A stretch of 64,000 nt of DNA from DAOTXS01 sp034435055. GTDB taxonomy: Bacteria > Chloroflexota > Anaerolineae > UBA4142. Positions 50,763 to 58,294 of the stretch are shown piece after piece. The notes under the pieces were generated by a model. It was not told the DNA's origin and made no database searches. It saw nothing but the letters and a program-made list of their open reading frames with translations. A program made the translations under genes and the position numbers. The stretch is from NCBI GenBank assembly GCA_034435055.1, contig DAOTXS010000043.1, positions 74,234 through 138,233 of the forward strand, in the 5' to 3' direction. Position 1 is the stretch's first letter. Every line of letters begins with the position of its first letter.

Positions 50763-52696
50763 CCTTATTCAATTCGCGCCGGCTTGATCTATTCATCGTC
50801 GCGGCAATCATTTTGCTCGCCGCGTTTTTCCGGCTGTATCGACTCGATCAATTGCCGCCGGGTTTGCACTTTGATGAAGCGTTCAACGCGACGATGGCGC
50901 AACGCGTCCTGTCCGGCGTCGAGCGTCCGATTTATTTCACCGAAGATTTGACCGAAGAGCCGATGGCGATTTATATCACCGCGCTTGCGTTCGGTATCTT
51001 TGGCGCAAGTCCGTGGTCGATTCGTTTGGTGTCCGCGCTCGCCGGGATCGCGACGGTCGCCGCGTTGTACTTTCTCGCGCGTGTGTTATTCCAATCGCGC
51101 TGGACTGCTGCGCTTGCCGCGTTCGTTTTAGCGATTTTGTATTGGCACATAAATTTTAGCCGGCTGGGAATGGAACCGATTTTCGTTCCGTTGACGATGA
51201 CGCTCGCGTTTGGATTTTTGTGGCGCGCAATGTTCTCTCCCCTGCAAGGCGGGGGAGAGTTAGGGTGGGGGGTAACCGGCATTTTCCTCGCCGCTACGCA
51301 GTACACTTACAAAGCCGCGTTGTTCGTCCCAGTTCTTTTCATTCTCTTCATCGGTTCGGAAATTCTGATCGACCGAAAATTTTGGACGCGGCACGGGCGC
51401 GGCTTGGTCATTTGCGTTATCATCGCCGTTTTGGTTTTTGCGCCGCTTGGGTTATACTTGGCGACACATCCGGCGCAGTTCTTTGAACGCCCAAGCACCG
51501 TAACCGCATCGACCACCGCGTCGACGATTGTCGATCACGTCATCAAGGTGGCAGGAATGTTCTTGGTGCAAGGCGATGAGAATCCGCGCAGTAATTTGCC
51601 CAGTCGCCCCGCGCTCGATCTATTTCTGGCGGTTGGCTTTATCTTCGGCATTGCAATTTGCATTGCGCGGATTCGCAAGCCGGAATCGCGATTTCTTTTG
51701 TGGTGGCTTGGCGTGATGTCGTTGCCAAGCGTGCTAACCGATTTCGCGCCGCACTTTGGGCGCAACATCGGTGCGACGCCGGCAATCGCGCTCATCGTCG
51801 CGTACGGATTTAGTACGCTTATCGGACGAGTACAGAACAGCAAACCGGTTTTACTGCCTACTGCTCGCGTAGCGTGCCTACTGCTTACTGGCTTGACGTT
51901 CAGCACCTTTTCAACCTTCAACGATTACTTTAACGTTTGGAGTTCGCGCACCGGCGCATTCGATTCGTTCGACGTGGGGTATCTCACGCTCGCGCAAAAA
52001 TTGCGCGACCGTCCCGCCGGTGAGTCGCTTTATCTTTCGCCGGTCGACGCGCATCATTACACGATTCAGTTTGGACTTGCCGGGCGCGCGGCATCCAGTT
52101 TCGATGGACGACACGCGCTCGTCGTCCCGGCTTTTGCGGCGACGTACGGCATCATCACGCGCGATGATCCGCAATCGATCACGCGCTTGCAATCGATCTT
52201 TGAACGCGGGCGTGTCATTGAGACGCTCAACGATTGGACGGGCAAGCCGTACGCGTCGATCTATCGTGTGGAAGGTGCGCCGCACATCGCACCGCAAAAA
52301 ATCGTGGGCGCGCGTCTGGGAAATGAAATCGAGTTGCTGGGGTACGATATGGCGCGGACGAGTCAATCCATCAATTTGAATGTGTACTGGCGCAGTCGCG
52401 CCGCAACGCGCGAGGATTACACCGTCTTTGTGCAATTGATCGGCGCAGCGGAGCCGGTCGCGCAAATCGACGTGCAACCCGGGCGCGGTTCGTATCCCAC
52501 ATCGCGTTGGCGACCCGGCGAAATCGTGCTGGATAATTATCGTTTAACAATTCCGAATCAATTGCCGCGTGGCGAGTACGAATTGATTATCGGAATGTAC
52601 AATCTTGCAACAGGCGCGCGCGTGCGCGTGTTCGACGCGAATGGCGCGCCGATGGAGAATGACCGTGTCACTATCGAGAGAATCACGCTACCGTAA
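50756..52696 (+). CDS. GT39/ArnT-type membrane glycosyltransferase
   Basis: A 646-residue protein with about 11 membrane segments. The acidic motif is PPGLHFDEAFNATMAQRV, followed by AILYWHINFSRLGMEP, both typical of PMT_2-like enzymes. Residues about 162-172 (SPLQGGGELGWG) come from a word-like DNA hairpin and look foreign to the family; a second such stretch lies near VQNSKPVLLPTARVA. The C-terminal part (about 510-645) is the shared beta-sandwich (LNVYWRSRAATREDYTVFVQ, GSYPTSRWRPGEIVLDNYRL). ATG 50756 overlaps the upstream stop. Confidence 0.82.
   Translation: MLTLFNSRRLDLFIVAAIILLAAFFRLYRLDQLPPGLHFDEAFNATMAQRVLSGVERPIYFTEDLTEEPMAIYITALAFGIFGASPWSIRLVSALAGIATVAALYFLARVLFQSRWTAALAAFVLAILYWHINFSRLGMEPIFVPLTMTLAFGFLWRAMFSPLQGGGELGWGVTGIFLAATQYTYKAALFVPVLFILFIGSEILIDRKFWTRHGRGLVICVIIAVLVFAPLGLYLATHPAQFFERPSTVTASTTASTIVDHVIKVAGMFLVQGDENPRSNLPSRPALDLFLAVGFIFGIAICIARIRKPESRFLLWWLGVMSLPSVLTDFAPHFGRNIGATPAIALIVAYGFSTLIGRVQNSKPVLLPTARVACLLLTGLTFSTFSTFNDYFNVWSSRTGAFDSFDVGYLTLAQKLRDRPAGESLYLSPVDAHHYTIQFGLAGRAASSFDGRHALVVPAFAATYGIITRDDPQSITRLQSIFERGRVIETLNDWTGKPYASIYRVEGAPHIAPQKIVGARLGNEIELLGYDMARTSQSINLNVYWRSRAATREDYTVFVQLIGAAEPVAQIDVQPGRGSYPTSRWRPGEIVLDNYRLTIPNQLPRGEYELIIGMYNLATGARVRVFDANGAPMENDRVTIERITLP
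51234..51272. repeat. GC-rich word-like hairpin in frame within a glycosyltransferase gene
   Basis: CTCTCCCC (51235-51242) pairs with GGGGAGAG (51252-51259) and is followed by TTAGGGTGGGG. Sequence of this kind is dispersed in many bacterial genomes. It encodes SPLQGGGELGWG here without breaking the frame. Confidence 0.65.
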
Positions 52697-53312
52697 CATC
52701 GCATCGACCGGCGAAATCCGGCGCAGTCCCAGGTCGGTGCCGATTGGCTTGATCGCCGTGGGCGGCGCTTTGATCTTGGCGATGTGTTGCGGTTGTTTGG
52801 GATTGTTCCTGGGACTGCAGATTGGTCCCGGCATCTCAACGACTGCTGATGCGTTTACCACGCGCTTGCCGGTGATCGGCGGACCCACCGTCACACCAAC
52901 GCTGGATCGCACCTCGGTCGTGGCGCTTCGCCGACCGGGACGAATGGATAATGGCTTGGAAGTAACGGTGACCGGTTTTCAGCGTCCGCTCAAAGTGCAA
53001 GGCAATGTGCCTTTGCCGCCCGATCAACAATTCTTTTTGGTAACGGTAAAGATTCGCAATACCAAAACCTCCGGCGCGGCAATCAAAGTAGCGGCGGCGG
53101 ATTTCTCGCTAAGAGGCGACGGCGGTTTGACGTACCTACCGAATCCTAAAACACTGACGATTCCCAATCTGTTGACGGAAGCGAATCTCGCGCCAGGCAA
53201 AGACATCGAAGCCGAATTGATTTTCCAAATCGCCGCGGACGATTCCGGTTTGCGCTTGCAATTCAAGTCTGGCACGCAAACGCGCACGTTCATCGCCGAA
53301 GAAACGAAATAG
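52665..53312 (+). CDS. DUF4352-like membrane-anchored protein
   Basis: This 215-residue protein has one membrane segment near residues 26-53 (VGGALILAMCCGCLGLFLGL), then an extracytoplasmic domain from about 80 with NGLEVTVTGFQRPLK, FFLVTVKIRNTKTSGAAIKV and PGKDIEAELIFQIA, the pattern of DUF4352/telomeric-repeat-binding-factor-2-like Ig folds. GTG 52665 lies seven bases after GGAG, inside the end of the preceding gene; ATG 52659 is too close to that site. Confidence 0.72.
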   Translation: MSLSRESRYRNIASTGEIRRSPRSVPIGLIAVGGALILAMCCGCLGLFLGLQIGPGISTTADAFTTRLPVIGGPTVTPTLDRTSVVALRRPGRMDNGLEVTVTGFQRPLKVQGNVPLPPDQQFFLVTVKIRNTKTSGAAIKVAAADFSLRGDGGLTYLPNPKTLTIPNLLTEANLAPGKDIEAELIFQIAADDSGLRLQFKSGTQTRTFIAEETK

Positions 53313-53384
53313 ATTTTGCAGTAGGGGCGAGGCATTTTCCTGCAAACCTGATTTGGCGAATGCCTCGCTCTTATATTTAATCCG

Positions 53385-55790
53385 ATGATTCTCCTGCTCG
53401 CCGCGTTTATCTGGCTGATCGTCTTTGCGATTGCGTTCGCACGCCGCCGCGCAAGTGATGTCTGGCGCGATGTGTTAGCGGTCGGCGTTATCGGCGTGGC
53501 AACCGCCGGCTTTTTCTGGCGCTTGCTTACGGAACAGGTGTGGATGCCGGAGGGCGGCGGCGACCTTGCGCAATTTCTCTACCCCACGTACAAATTCTCC
53601 GCCGAATGGTGGACGCGCGGCGTAATTCCTTTGTGGAATCCGTACCTGTTCGGCGGAATGCCATTCATCGGCGATATTCAAGCCGGTATTTTCTATCCGA
53701 TCAACCTCCTCACCTTTTTCATTTCCAACCCGCTCACCTTTCGCGATATGGAATTTTTGTCGGTGCTTCATCATTTTGTCGCGGGCGCGGGGATATATGC
53801 ATTTCTTCGCTGGGGAAAATTCGCAATTCGCAATTCACAATTCACAAATAGCGAATTAGGAATTGCAAATTACAAATCTGGAATTTCGATTGCTGCATCT
53901 ATTGCGGGAGCACTTGCCTTTGAATTCAGCGATCTGTTCATTACGCATTTTGGCAACTTGAATCTGATTGCGGTGATTGCGTGGTTGCCGCTCGTCTTGC
54001 TGTTCTATCGTCGCGCGGTTACTGATCGTCGCGCGAGTTTCGCGGCGATGGCCGGCATCCTGCTCGGCATTGCGTTTCTCGCCGGACACATTCAATCGTT
54101 CTTGTTCATTGTGCTGGTGTTGGTGCTATTGGCAATTTGGATGACTCTCGATGGCGGATGGAAGACCGAAGACGGAAATCAGTCGTCTGTCCTCCGTCTT
54201 CGTTCTTCGGTCGTGTTTTTACTTCTCGTCGCCTTCATCTCTTTCAGCATCGCCGCGCCGGTGTTGTTGCCCAGCATCGAGATGACGCAACTCACAACAC
54301 GGACGAATTATGCGTACGAGCAAGCCGCAGAATTTTCGTTGCCGCCGGCGCAGTTGATCGGGTTGTTGGTGCCGGGATTTTTCGGACGCGGGCCGCAAAA
54401 TGCGTGGGGACCCTGGCAACGCGTCGAAGTTGGCTATATTGGAATTCTGCCGATTCTGCTTGCGTTGCTCGCGCTCGTGCTGCGCCGCGATTCCGCCGCG
54501 CGCTTTTTTGGCGCGCTCGCGTTGATCGGACTTGCGTTTGCGCTCGGCGGTTACGCGATATTGCACGGCTGGCTTTATCAATTCGTTCCCGGCTTTGGAC
54601 AGCTCCGCGCGCCGGCGCGCTTCATCGTGTTGATGGATTTCGCGCTCGCAACACTCGCCGCGTTCGGCTTTGACGTTTTGTTGCGTTCACTCCCGCGCGC
54701 ATCCGAGATTATTTTCAAACGCATCGTGCACGCCGCGCCGTGGGCATTTTTACTGATTTCAATGCCGGCGGGCGCGCTCGCGTATTCCAATTTGATTCTC
54801 GGTCAAGGGCAAGACGCCGTTTTGTTTCAACGCATTGCCAATGCGACGAACGCGCTGGTGTTTTTCATTCTGCTGTTCGCGCTCTCGCTTGCGCTGATCA
54901 TCGCGCGCGGCACGCGCTTTTTTCGCGCCGGCGTTTGGTCGGTGCTCGCGCTCGCGCTCATCTTTTTCGATTTGTTCTCGCTCGGCGCGTACGTGGACGC
55001 CAGCATCGACGACCCGACGCGCGTGTTCGATCATCCCGGCGCGGTCGCGTTTTTCAAAAGCGATGCCGATTTCTATCGCATCGATGCGCGCGAAACCGGC
55101 GTGGACAACACGTGGACGCCGGACACATCGATTATTTACAATCTATTCGACGTGAATGGCGACAATCCGCTTGTGCTTGGCGATTTTGACCGATTCTGGT
55201 TATCGTTGGGAAGTCGTTCTGCGCGCGCGTACGATTTGCTGAACGTCAAGTACTTGATCGCGCGCAAGAACGCGCCGGTCGATCGAGAAAAATTTCGTCT
55301 TGTGTTCGAGGATGCCGCGTTCAATGTGTACGAGAACACGCGCTTTGTCCCGCGCGCGATCATCGTCAACGACGCACGTGTCGTTGCAAATCGTGCCGCC
55401 GCGTTGGAAGCGATGCGCGCAAACGATTTCGATCCGTTCCAAGCAGTTGTGTTGGAGCGCGCAGTTGCCCCATCCACGCCGACGAACAGCGCGTACGCGC
55501 AAATCGTCGGTTACGGACCGAACGAAATTTTGTTGAACGTGCGTGCGGTCGGCGGCGGCATTTTGGTTTTGAGCGAAGTGAATTATCCGGGCTGGCGCGC
55601 GTGGGTGAATGAGCGCGAAGTGGAAATCTTGCGCGCGAATTATCTCTTTCGCGCCATCGAATTGCCGGCGGACGCGCAACACGTGCGGTTGCTGTACGAT
55701 CCGCCGCTGTTCAAAGTGGGCATGGGATTGTTTGCAGTGACGATCATCGGTTTGATCGGCGGATGGCTGTGGATGAGGAAACGAAGATAA
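53385..55790 (+). CDS. YfhO-family membrane protein
   Basis: An 801-residue protein of the YfhO type, thought to be GT-C-like glycosyltransferases. The first loop has PEGGGDLAQFLYPTYKFSAE and IPLWNPYLFGGMPFIGDIQA, both diagnostic. About 13 membrane segments run to about residue 540, followed by an extracytoplasmic domain (HPGAVAFFKSDADFYRIDA; LLNVKYLIARKN; SEVNYPGWRAWVN) and a final membrane helix. Two word-like stretches are read through in frame (IRNSQFTNSELGIANYKSG at about 146-164, and WKTEDGNQSSVLRLRSS at about 259-275). It may add sugars to wall teichoic-acid-like or surface glycans; this is inference. Confidence 0.83.
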   Translation: MILLLAAFIWLIVFAIAFARRRASDVWRDVLAVGVIGVATAGFFWRLLTEQVWMPEGGGDLAQFLYPTYKFSAEWWTRGVIPLWNPYLFGGMPFIGDIQAGIFYPINLLTFFISNPLTFRDMEFLSVLHHFVAGAGIYAFLRWGKFAIRNSQFTNSELGIANYKSGISIAASIAGALAFEFSDLFITHFGNLNLIAVIAWLPLVLLFYRRAVTDRRASFAAMAGILLGIAFLAGHIQSFLFIVLVLVLLAIWMTLDGGWKTEDGNQSSVLRLRSSVVFLLLVAFISFSIAAPVLLPSIEMTQLTTRTNYAYEQAAEFSLPPAQLIGLLVPGFFGRGPQNAWGPWQRVEVGYIGILPILLALLALVLRRDSAARFFGALALIGLAFALGGYAILHGWLYQFVPGFGQLRAPARFIVLMDFALATLAAFGFDVLLRSLPRASEIIFKRIVHAAPWAFLLISMPAGALAYSNLILGQGQDAVLFQRIANATNALVFFILLFALSLALIIARGTRFFRAGVWSVLALALIFFDLFSLGAYVDASIDDPTRVFDHPGAVAFFKSDADFYRIDARETGVDNTWTPDTSIIYNLFDVNGDNPLVLGDFDRFWLSLGSRSARAYDLLNVKYLIARKNAPVDREKFRLVFEDAAFNVYENTRFVPRAIIVNDARVVANRAAALEAMRANDFDPFQAVVLERAVAPSTPTNSAYAQIVGYGPNEILLNVRAVGGGILVLSEVNYPGWRAWVNEREVEILRANYLFRAIELPADAQHVRLLYDPPLFKVGMGLFAVTIIGLIGGWLWMRKRR
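53817..53880. repeat. Word-like palindrome (AATTCGC type) in frame in the YfhO gene
   Basis: AATTCGCAATTCGCAATTC and CACAATTC on the left, GAATTAGGAATTGCAAATT on the right. The stretch is much more AT-rich than the gene around it and encodes a polar loop. Confidence 0.7.
54159..54214. repeat. Word-like palindrome (GACCGAAGACGGA type) in frame in the YfhO gene
   Basis: GGAAGACCGAAGACGGAA on the left is mirrored by CCTCCGTCTTCGTTCTTCGG on the right. It lies in a loop between two membrane segments and keeps the frame open. Confidence 0.75.
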
Positions 55791-55826
55791 AAAATGTCGG
55801 GAGGTACATAAACCTCCCGACATTTT
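55791..55826. terminator. Bidirectional intrinsic terminator
   Basis: A 15-base perfect inverted repeat (AAAATGTCGGGAGGT, six-base loop) is bounded by A and T runs. It separates the YfhO gene from the convergent thioredoxin-like gene. Confidence 0.92.
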
Positions 55827-56360
55827 TTATTTCGCCAGCAACTCTTCCAGTTTTTGGATAAACTGGGTTTCTGTCATAAACGAACTGTTGCGCGCAATCG
55901 GTCCCAGCGAGTTGCCCGCTAGGTTGCCGTCCTTGCCCACAAAGTACGTTTCCGGCACGCCTTTGATCCGGTACTTTTGGCTGATCGCGCTTTGCAAATC
56001 CGTACCGTTAAAGTACGTGATGCCAAACTCTTTGAGATATGCTTTCGCCGCGGTCTCCGTATCCACGTAATCGACGCCGATAAACACCACACCGCGATCT
56101 TTGTACTGTCGCCACGTTCGTTCCAGGAACGGCGCTTCATCCCGGCAAGGTGGACACCACGACGCCCAAAAATTGATGACGACGACTTTGCCTTTCAACT
56201 CCGCTAGTTTGAGGGTCTGACCTTCGAACGAAGTGATCGAAAAATCCGGCGCAACCCCGGACGATGGTTGCGCTTCGCCGCGCGTGCGCAAACCAACCGC
56301 AAAAAATAAAAGCAAGGCGATGACCAGAACAAAAACCAGAATCTGTATCCAACGAGGCAC
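55827..56360 (-). CDS. TlpA/ResA-type thioredoxin-like protein
   Basis: This 177-residue membrane-anchored thiol-disulfide oxidoreductase has an N-terminal anchor (about 6-25), a FEGQTLKLAELKGKVVVINF segment and the active site WASWCPPC, plus the cis-proline region KGVPETYFVG. Such proteins reduce apocytochrome c cysteines. The start is GTG 56360 with AAGGAG eight bases upstream; the preceding gene ends three bases earlier, and it encodes CcmH, supporting a ResA/CcmG role. Confidence 0.9.
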   Translation of the reverse strand: MPRWIQILVFVLVIALLLFFAVGLRTRGEAQPSSGVAPDFSITSFEGQTLKLAELKGKVVVINFWASWCPPCRDEAPFLERTWRQYKDRGVVFIGVDYVDTETAAKAYLKEFGITYFNGTDLQSAISQKYRIKGVPETYFVGKDGNLAGNSLGPIARNSSFMTETQFIQKLEELLAK

Positions 56361-56362
56361 GC

Positions 56363-56863
56363 TTACAACTCCTTCAATTCTTTTTCGATGCGTTCGGCGT
56401 ACTCTTTGGGAATTTCCGGCGCGCTTGCCGGCGCCGTGCCCGGCGCAGCGCGACCGACCAGCCACGCACGCAACGTAATCCACGCCACCGCCGCGCCCAA
56501 CCCAATGCCGATGACCGGTAAAATGTACGCGAGCCAATTGAATCCTTCCGCCGGCGGCGCGCCCAAAACTTGCGGACCGTACCGCGCCACGAACGCATCA
56601 CGAATCTGCTGTTCGGTCTTGCCTTCTTGCACCAATTTTTTAATGTCCGCACGCCAATCGATGCACGCTTGGGTGTTGCACACGTCAAGCGGCGTGTTGG
56701 GACACACGGGACAGTACAACCCTTTGGCAATGCGGTTCACTTCATCTTCGATGTTCGGTCCTTGCGCGTTTGCCGGCGCGGCAATCCACATTGTGACGAG
56801 TGCTGCAGCGATGAACACCGCAAAATATATTTTTGATTTTCGATTTTCGATTTTCGATTTCAT
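56363..56863 (-). CDS. ccmH: Cytochrome c-type biogenesis protein CcmH
   Basis: A 166-residue CcmH/CycL-type thiol oxidoreductase subunit for haem attachment to apocytochromes. It has a signal peptide, the active-site segment IAKGLYCPVC (LRCxxC type), then RADIKKLVQEGKTEQQIRD and FVARYGPQVL, followed by one membrane helix (WLAYILPVIGIGLGAAVAW). The first ten residues (MKSKIENRKS) are translated from a word-like AT-rich repeat, so the signal peptide begins in an unusual way. Other ccm genes are not in the window. Confidence 0.9.
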   Translation of the reverse strand: MKSKIENRKSKIYFAVFIAAALVTMWIAAPANAQGPNIEDEVNRIAKGLYCPVCPNTPLDVCNTQACIDWRADIKKLVQEGKTEQQIRDAFVARYGPQVLGAPPAEGFNWLAYILPVIGIGLGAAVAWITLRAWLVGRAAPGTAPASAPEIPKEYAERIEKELKEL

Positions 56864-56866
56864 ATC
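56832..56866. repeat. Word repeat (ATTTTCG type) at the ccmH start
   Basis: Three to four copies of the word GATTTTC in tandem; translated on the minus strand they give KSKIENRKSKI. It belongs with the word-like sequences elsewhere in the window, but here only one arm is present. Confidence 0.6.
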
Positions 56867-56903
56867 TCCCGTCCTCTGAACCATCGAACGATTGCACTTG
56901 GGA

Positions 56904-58166
56904 CTATCTCACCCCATCCACCGCCCACGGCACGTACGTTTCCCAGCGCTGAATCAGAAATTGTTTTTGATTCGTGAACGATTGGGCTTGCGCTTGCACA
57001 ACTTTTTCCACCGCGTCGAGTTTGCCGCCGGTCTCGCGCAGAATTGTCGCGATGCGCGCATAGTACAGCGGCAGGAGCGCGGCGGCAACCTTGTCCGGGT
57101 CGTTCTCGCCTTTGTTGTAAACCACCGCGAAATCGAAAACGATGCGCGTCCACAAATCTGGACCCAAATGAGTCCCGCCGCGTGGTTTATCGACCAACGC
57201 GTTAATTTCTTCGAAACTGCTCGGGACGAGCGTACTGCGCCACAAACGCCGGTACCGCCGCGCGCCGGAATGAAACGCATCGTTCAACATATCGATGGTG
57301 ATGGCGCCGGCAAGTTTTTGCTGATCGACGACCGGCGGTTCGCCGCAAACCGGCACAGTCCGCAAGGGACGCGTCTCGGTCCAACGCCGGCGATAAATGT
57401 CCAGCATTCGGAACAGCGTGCCGACGGATTGGACAAACCCGGGATCGAAGGCGACGGCGGCTTCGCGCTTGTTTTCGATTTTGGGCGAGAGCGGCACTTG
57501 GCACAATTTCAAATTCTCGTTGATCGCAATCGTCGAAATCCAAACGTCAATGCCGTGCCGCGCGACATCGGTTTCCCACACGTCGCGGTCGTGCAGTTTG
57601 CCGGCAAGTTCTCCGGAGACGGCAAAATCGCCGGCCATCGGTTCGCGCACGTCGACGTTGTACAGCAGGCGCGTGAACGGGTAGGCGAGAATATCGTTTA
57701 CCGCACCTTCGACGAGCGGGCGCGCGTACGCCGGAATCGCGCAATCGAATCCGTGCGTGAGAATCGGTGTGGCGAGTTTTTGCACCCAGTCGGTCGTGAG
57801 ACTGTACAGATCGGCTTCAAAGACAAGACACGCTTTGGCGTGAATCGCGCGCGCAATTTCAAAGATCGCGCGCACCGCGCTTCCTTTACCTTGAATGCCT
57901 TGATAAGCCGTGACGATGCGTTTGACCGGCGTCGGCAAAACGCGAGTGGCGGCGATGTGCACCGTCTCGTCCGACGAGCCGCCGTCGATCACGGCAATCG
58001 CTGATTTGAAATTAGGAAAATGGTTGCACAAACCGGCGGCGGCAACATCGATCACGTGTCCGATAGTTTGTTCGTTCTTGTAACTTGGAATGCCAATCAG
58101 GAGATCGGCGGACCCAATCTCGGCGAGACGGCGTTGACCCTCCGGCCGAAGCGAGGTCTCAAACAT
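56904..58166 (-). CDS. GT2/GT81-like glycosyltransferase
   Basis: A 420-residue cytosolic GT-A glycosyltransferase. It opens with LLIGIPSYKNEQTIGHVIDV, then VIDGGSSDET and GKGSAVRAIFEIA, and the metal region VFEADLYSLT; RLLYNVDVREPMAGDFAVSG and a helical C-terminal domain follow. This arrangement resembles glucosyl-3-phosphoglycerate and mannosylglycerate synthases (GT81-type), though the substrate is not proven. It is in line with ccmH but 41 bases away. Confidence 0.8.
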   Translation of the reverse strand: MFETSLRPEGQRRLAEIGSADLLIGIPSYKNEQTIGHVIDVAAAGLCNHFPNFKSAIAVIDGGSSDETVHIAATRVLPTPVKRIVTAYQGIQGKGSAVRAIFEIARAIHAKACLVFEADLYSLTTDWVQKLATPILTHGFDCAIPAYARPLVEGAVNDILAYPFTRLLYNVDVREPMAGDFAVSGELAGKLHDRDVWETDVARHGIDVWISTIAINENLKLCQVPLSPKIENKREAAVAFDPGFVQSVGTLFRMLDIYRRRWTETRPLRTVPVCGEPPVVDQQKLAGAITIDMLNDAFHSGARRYRRLWRSTLVPSSFEEINALVDKPRGGTHLGPDLWTRIVFDFAVVYNKGENDPDKVAAALLPLYYARIATILRETGGKLDAVEKVVQAQAQSFTNQKQFLIQRWETYVPWAVDGVR

Positions 58167-58188
58167 CCTGCTCCTTACAGTTGCTCAC

Positions 58189-58294
58189 TAACTAATGGTG
58201 CTAGTTTGCAGGTGGATGGCTGTGAGATTCAAGTAGCGCGTCGCAAAATCAAAGCACAAAATATGATCAATAATCGCACTAGCACCATTAGTTA
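58189..58294. repeat. Short element with perfect 17-bp terminal inverted repeats
   Basis: TAACTAATGGTGCTAGT (58189-58205) has a perfect inverted copy at 58278-58294, enclosing 72 bases with no gene. Its right end touches the stop codon of the solute-binding protein gene. It could be a miniature mobile element or a long-stemmed RNA hairpin. Confidence 0.75.
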
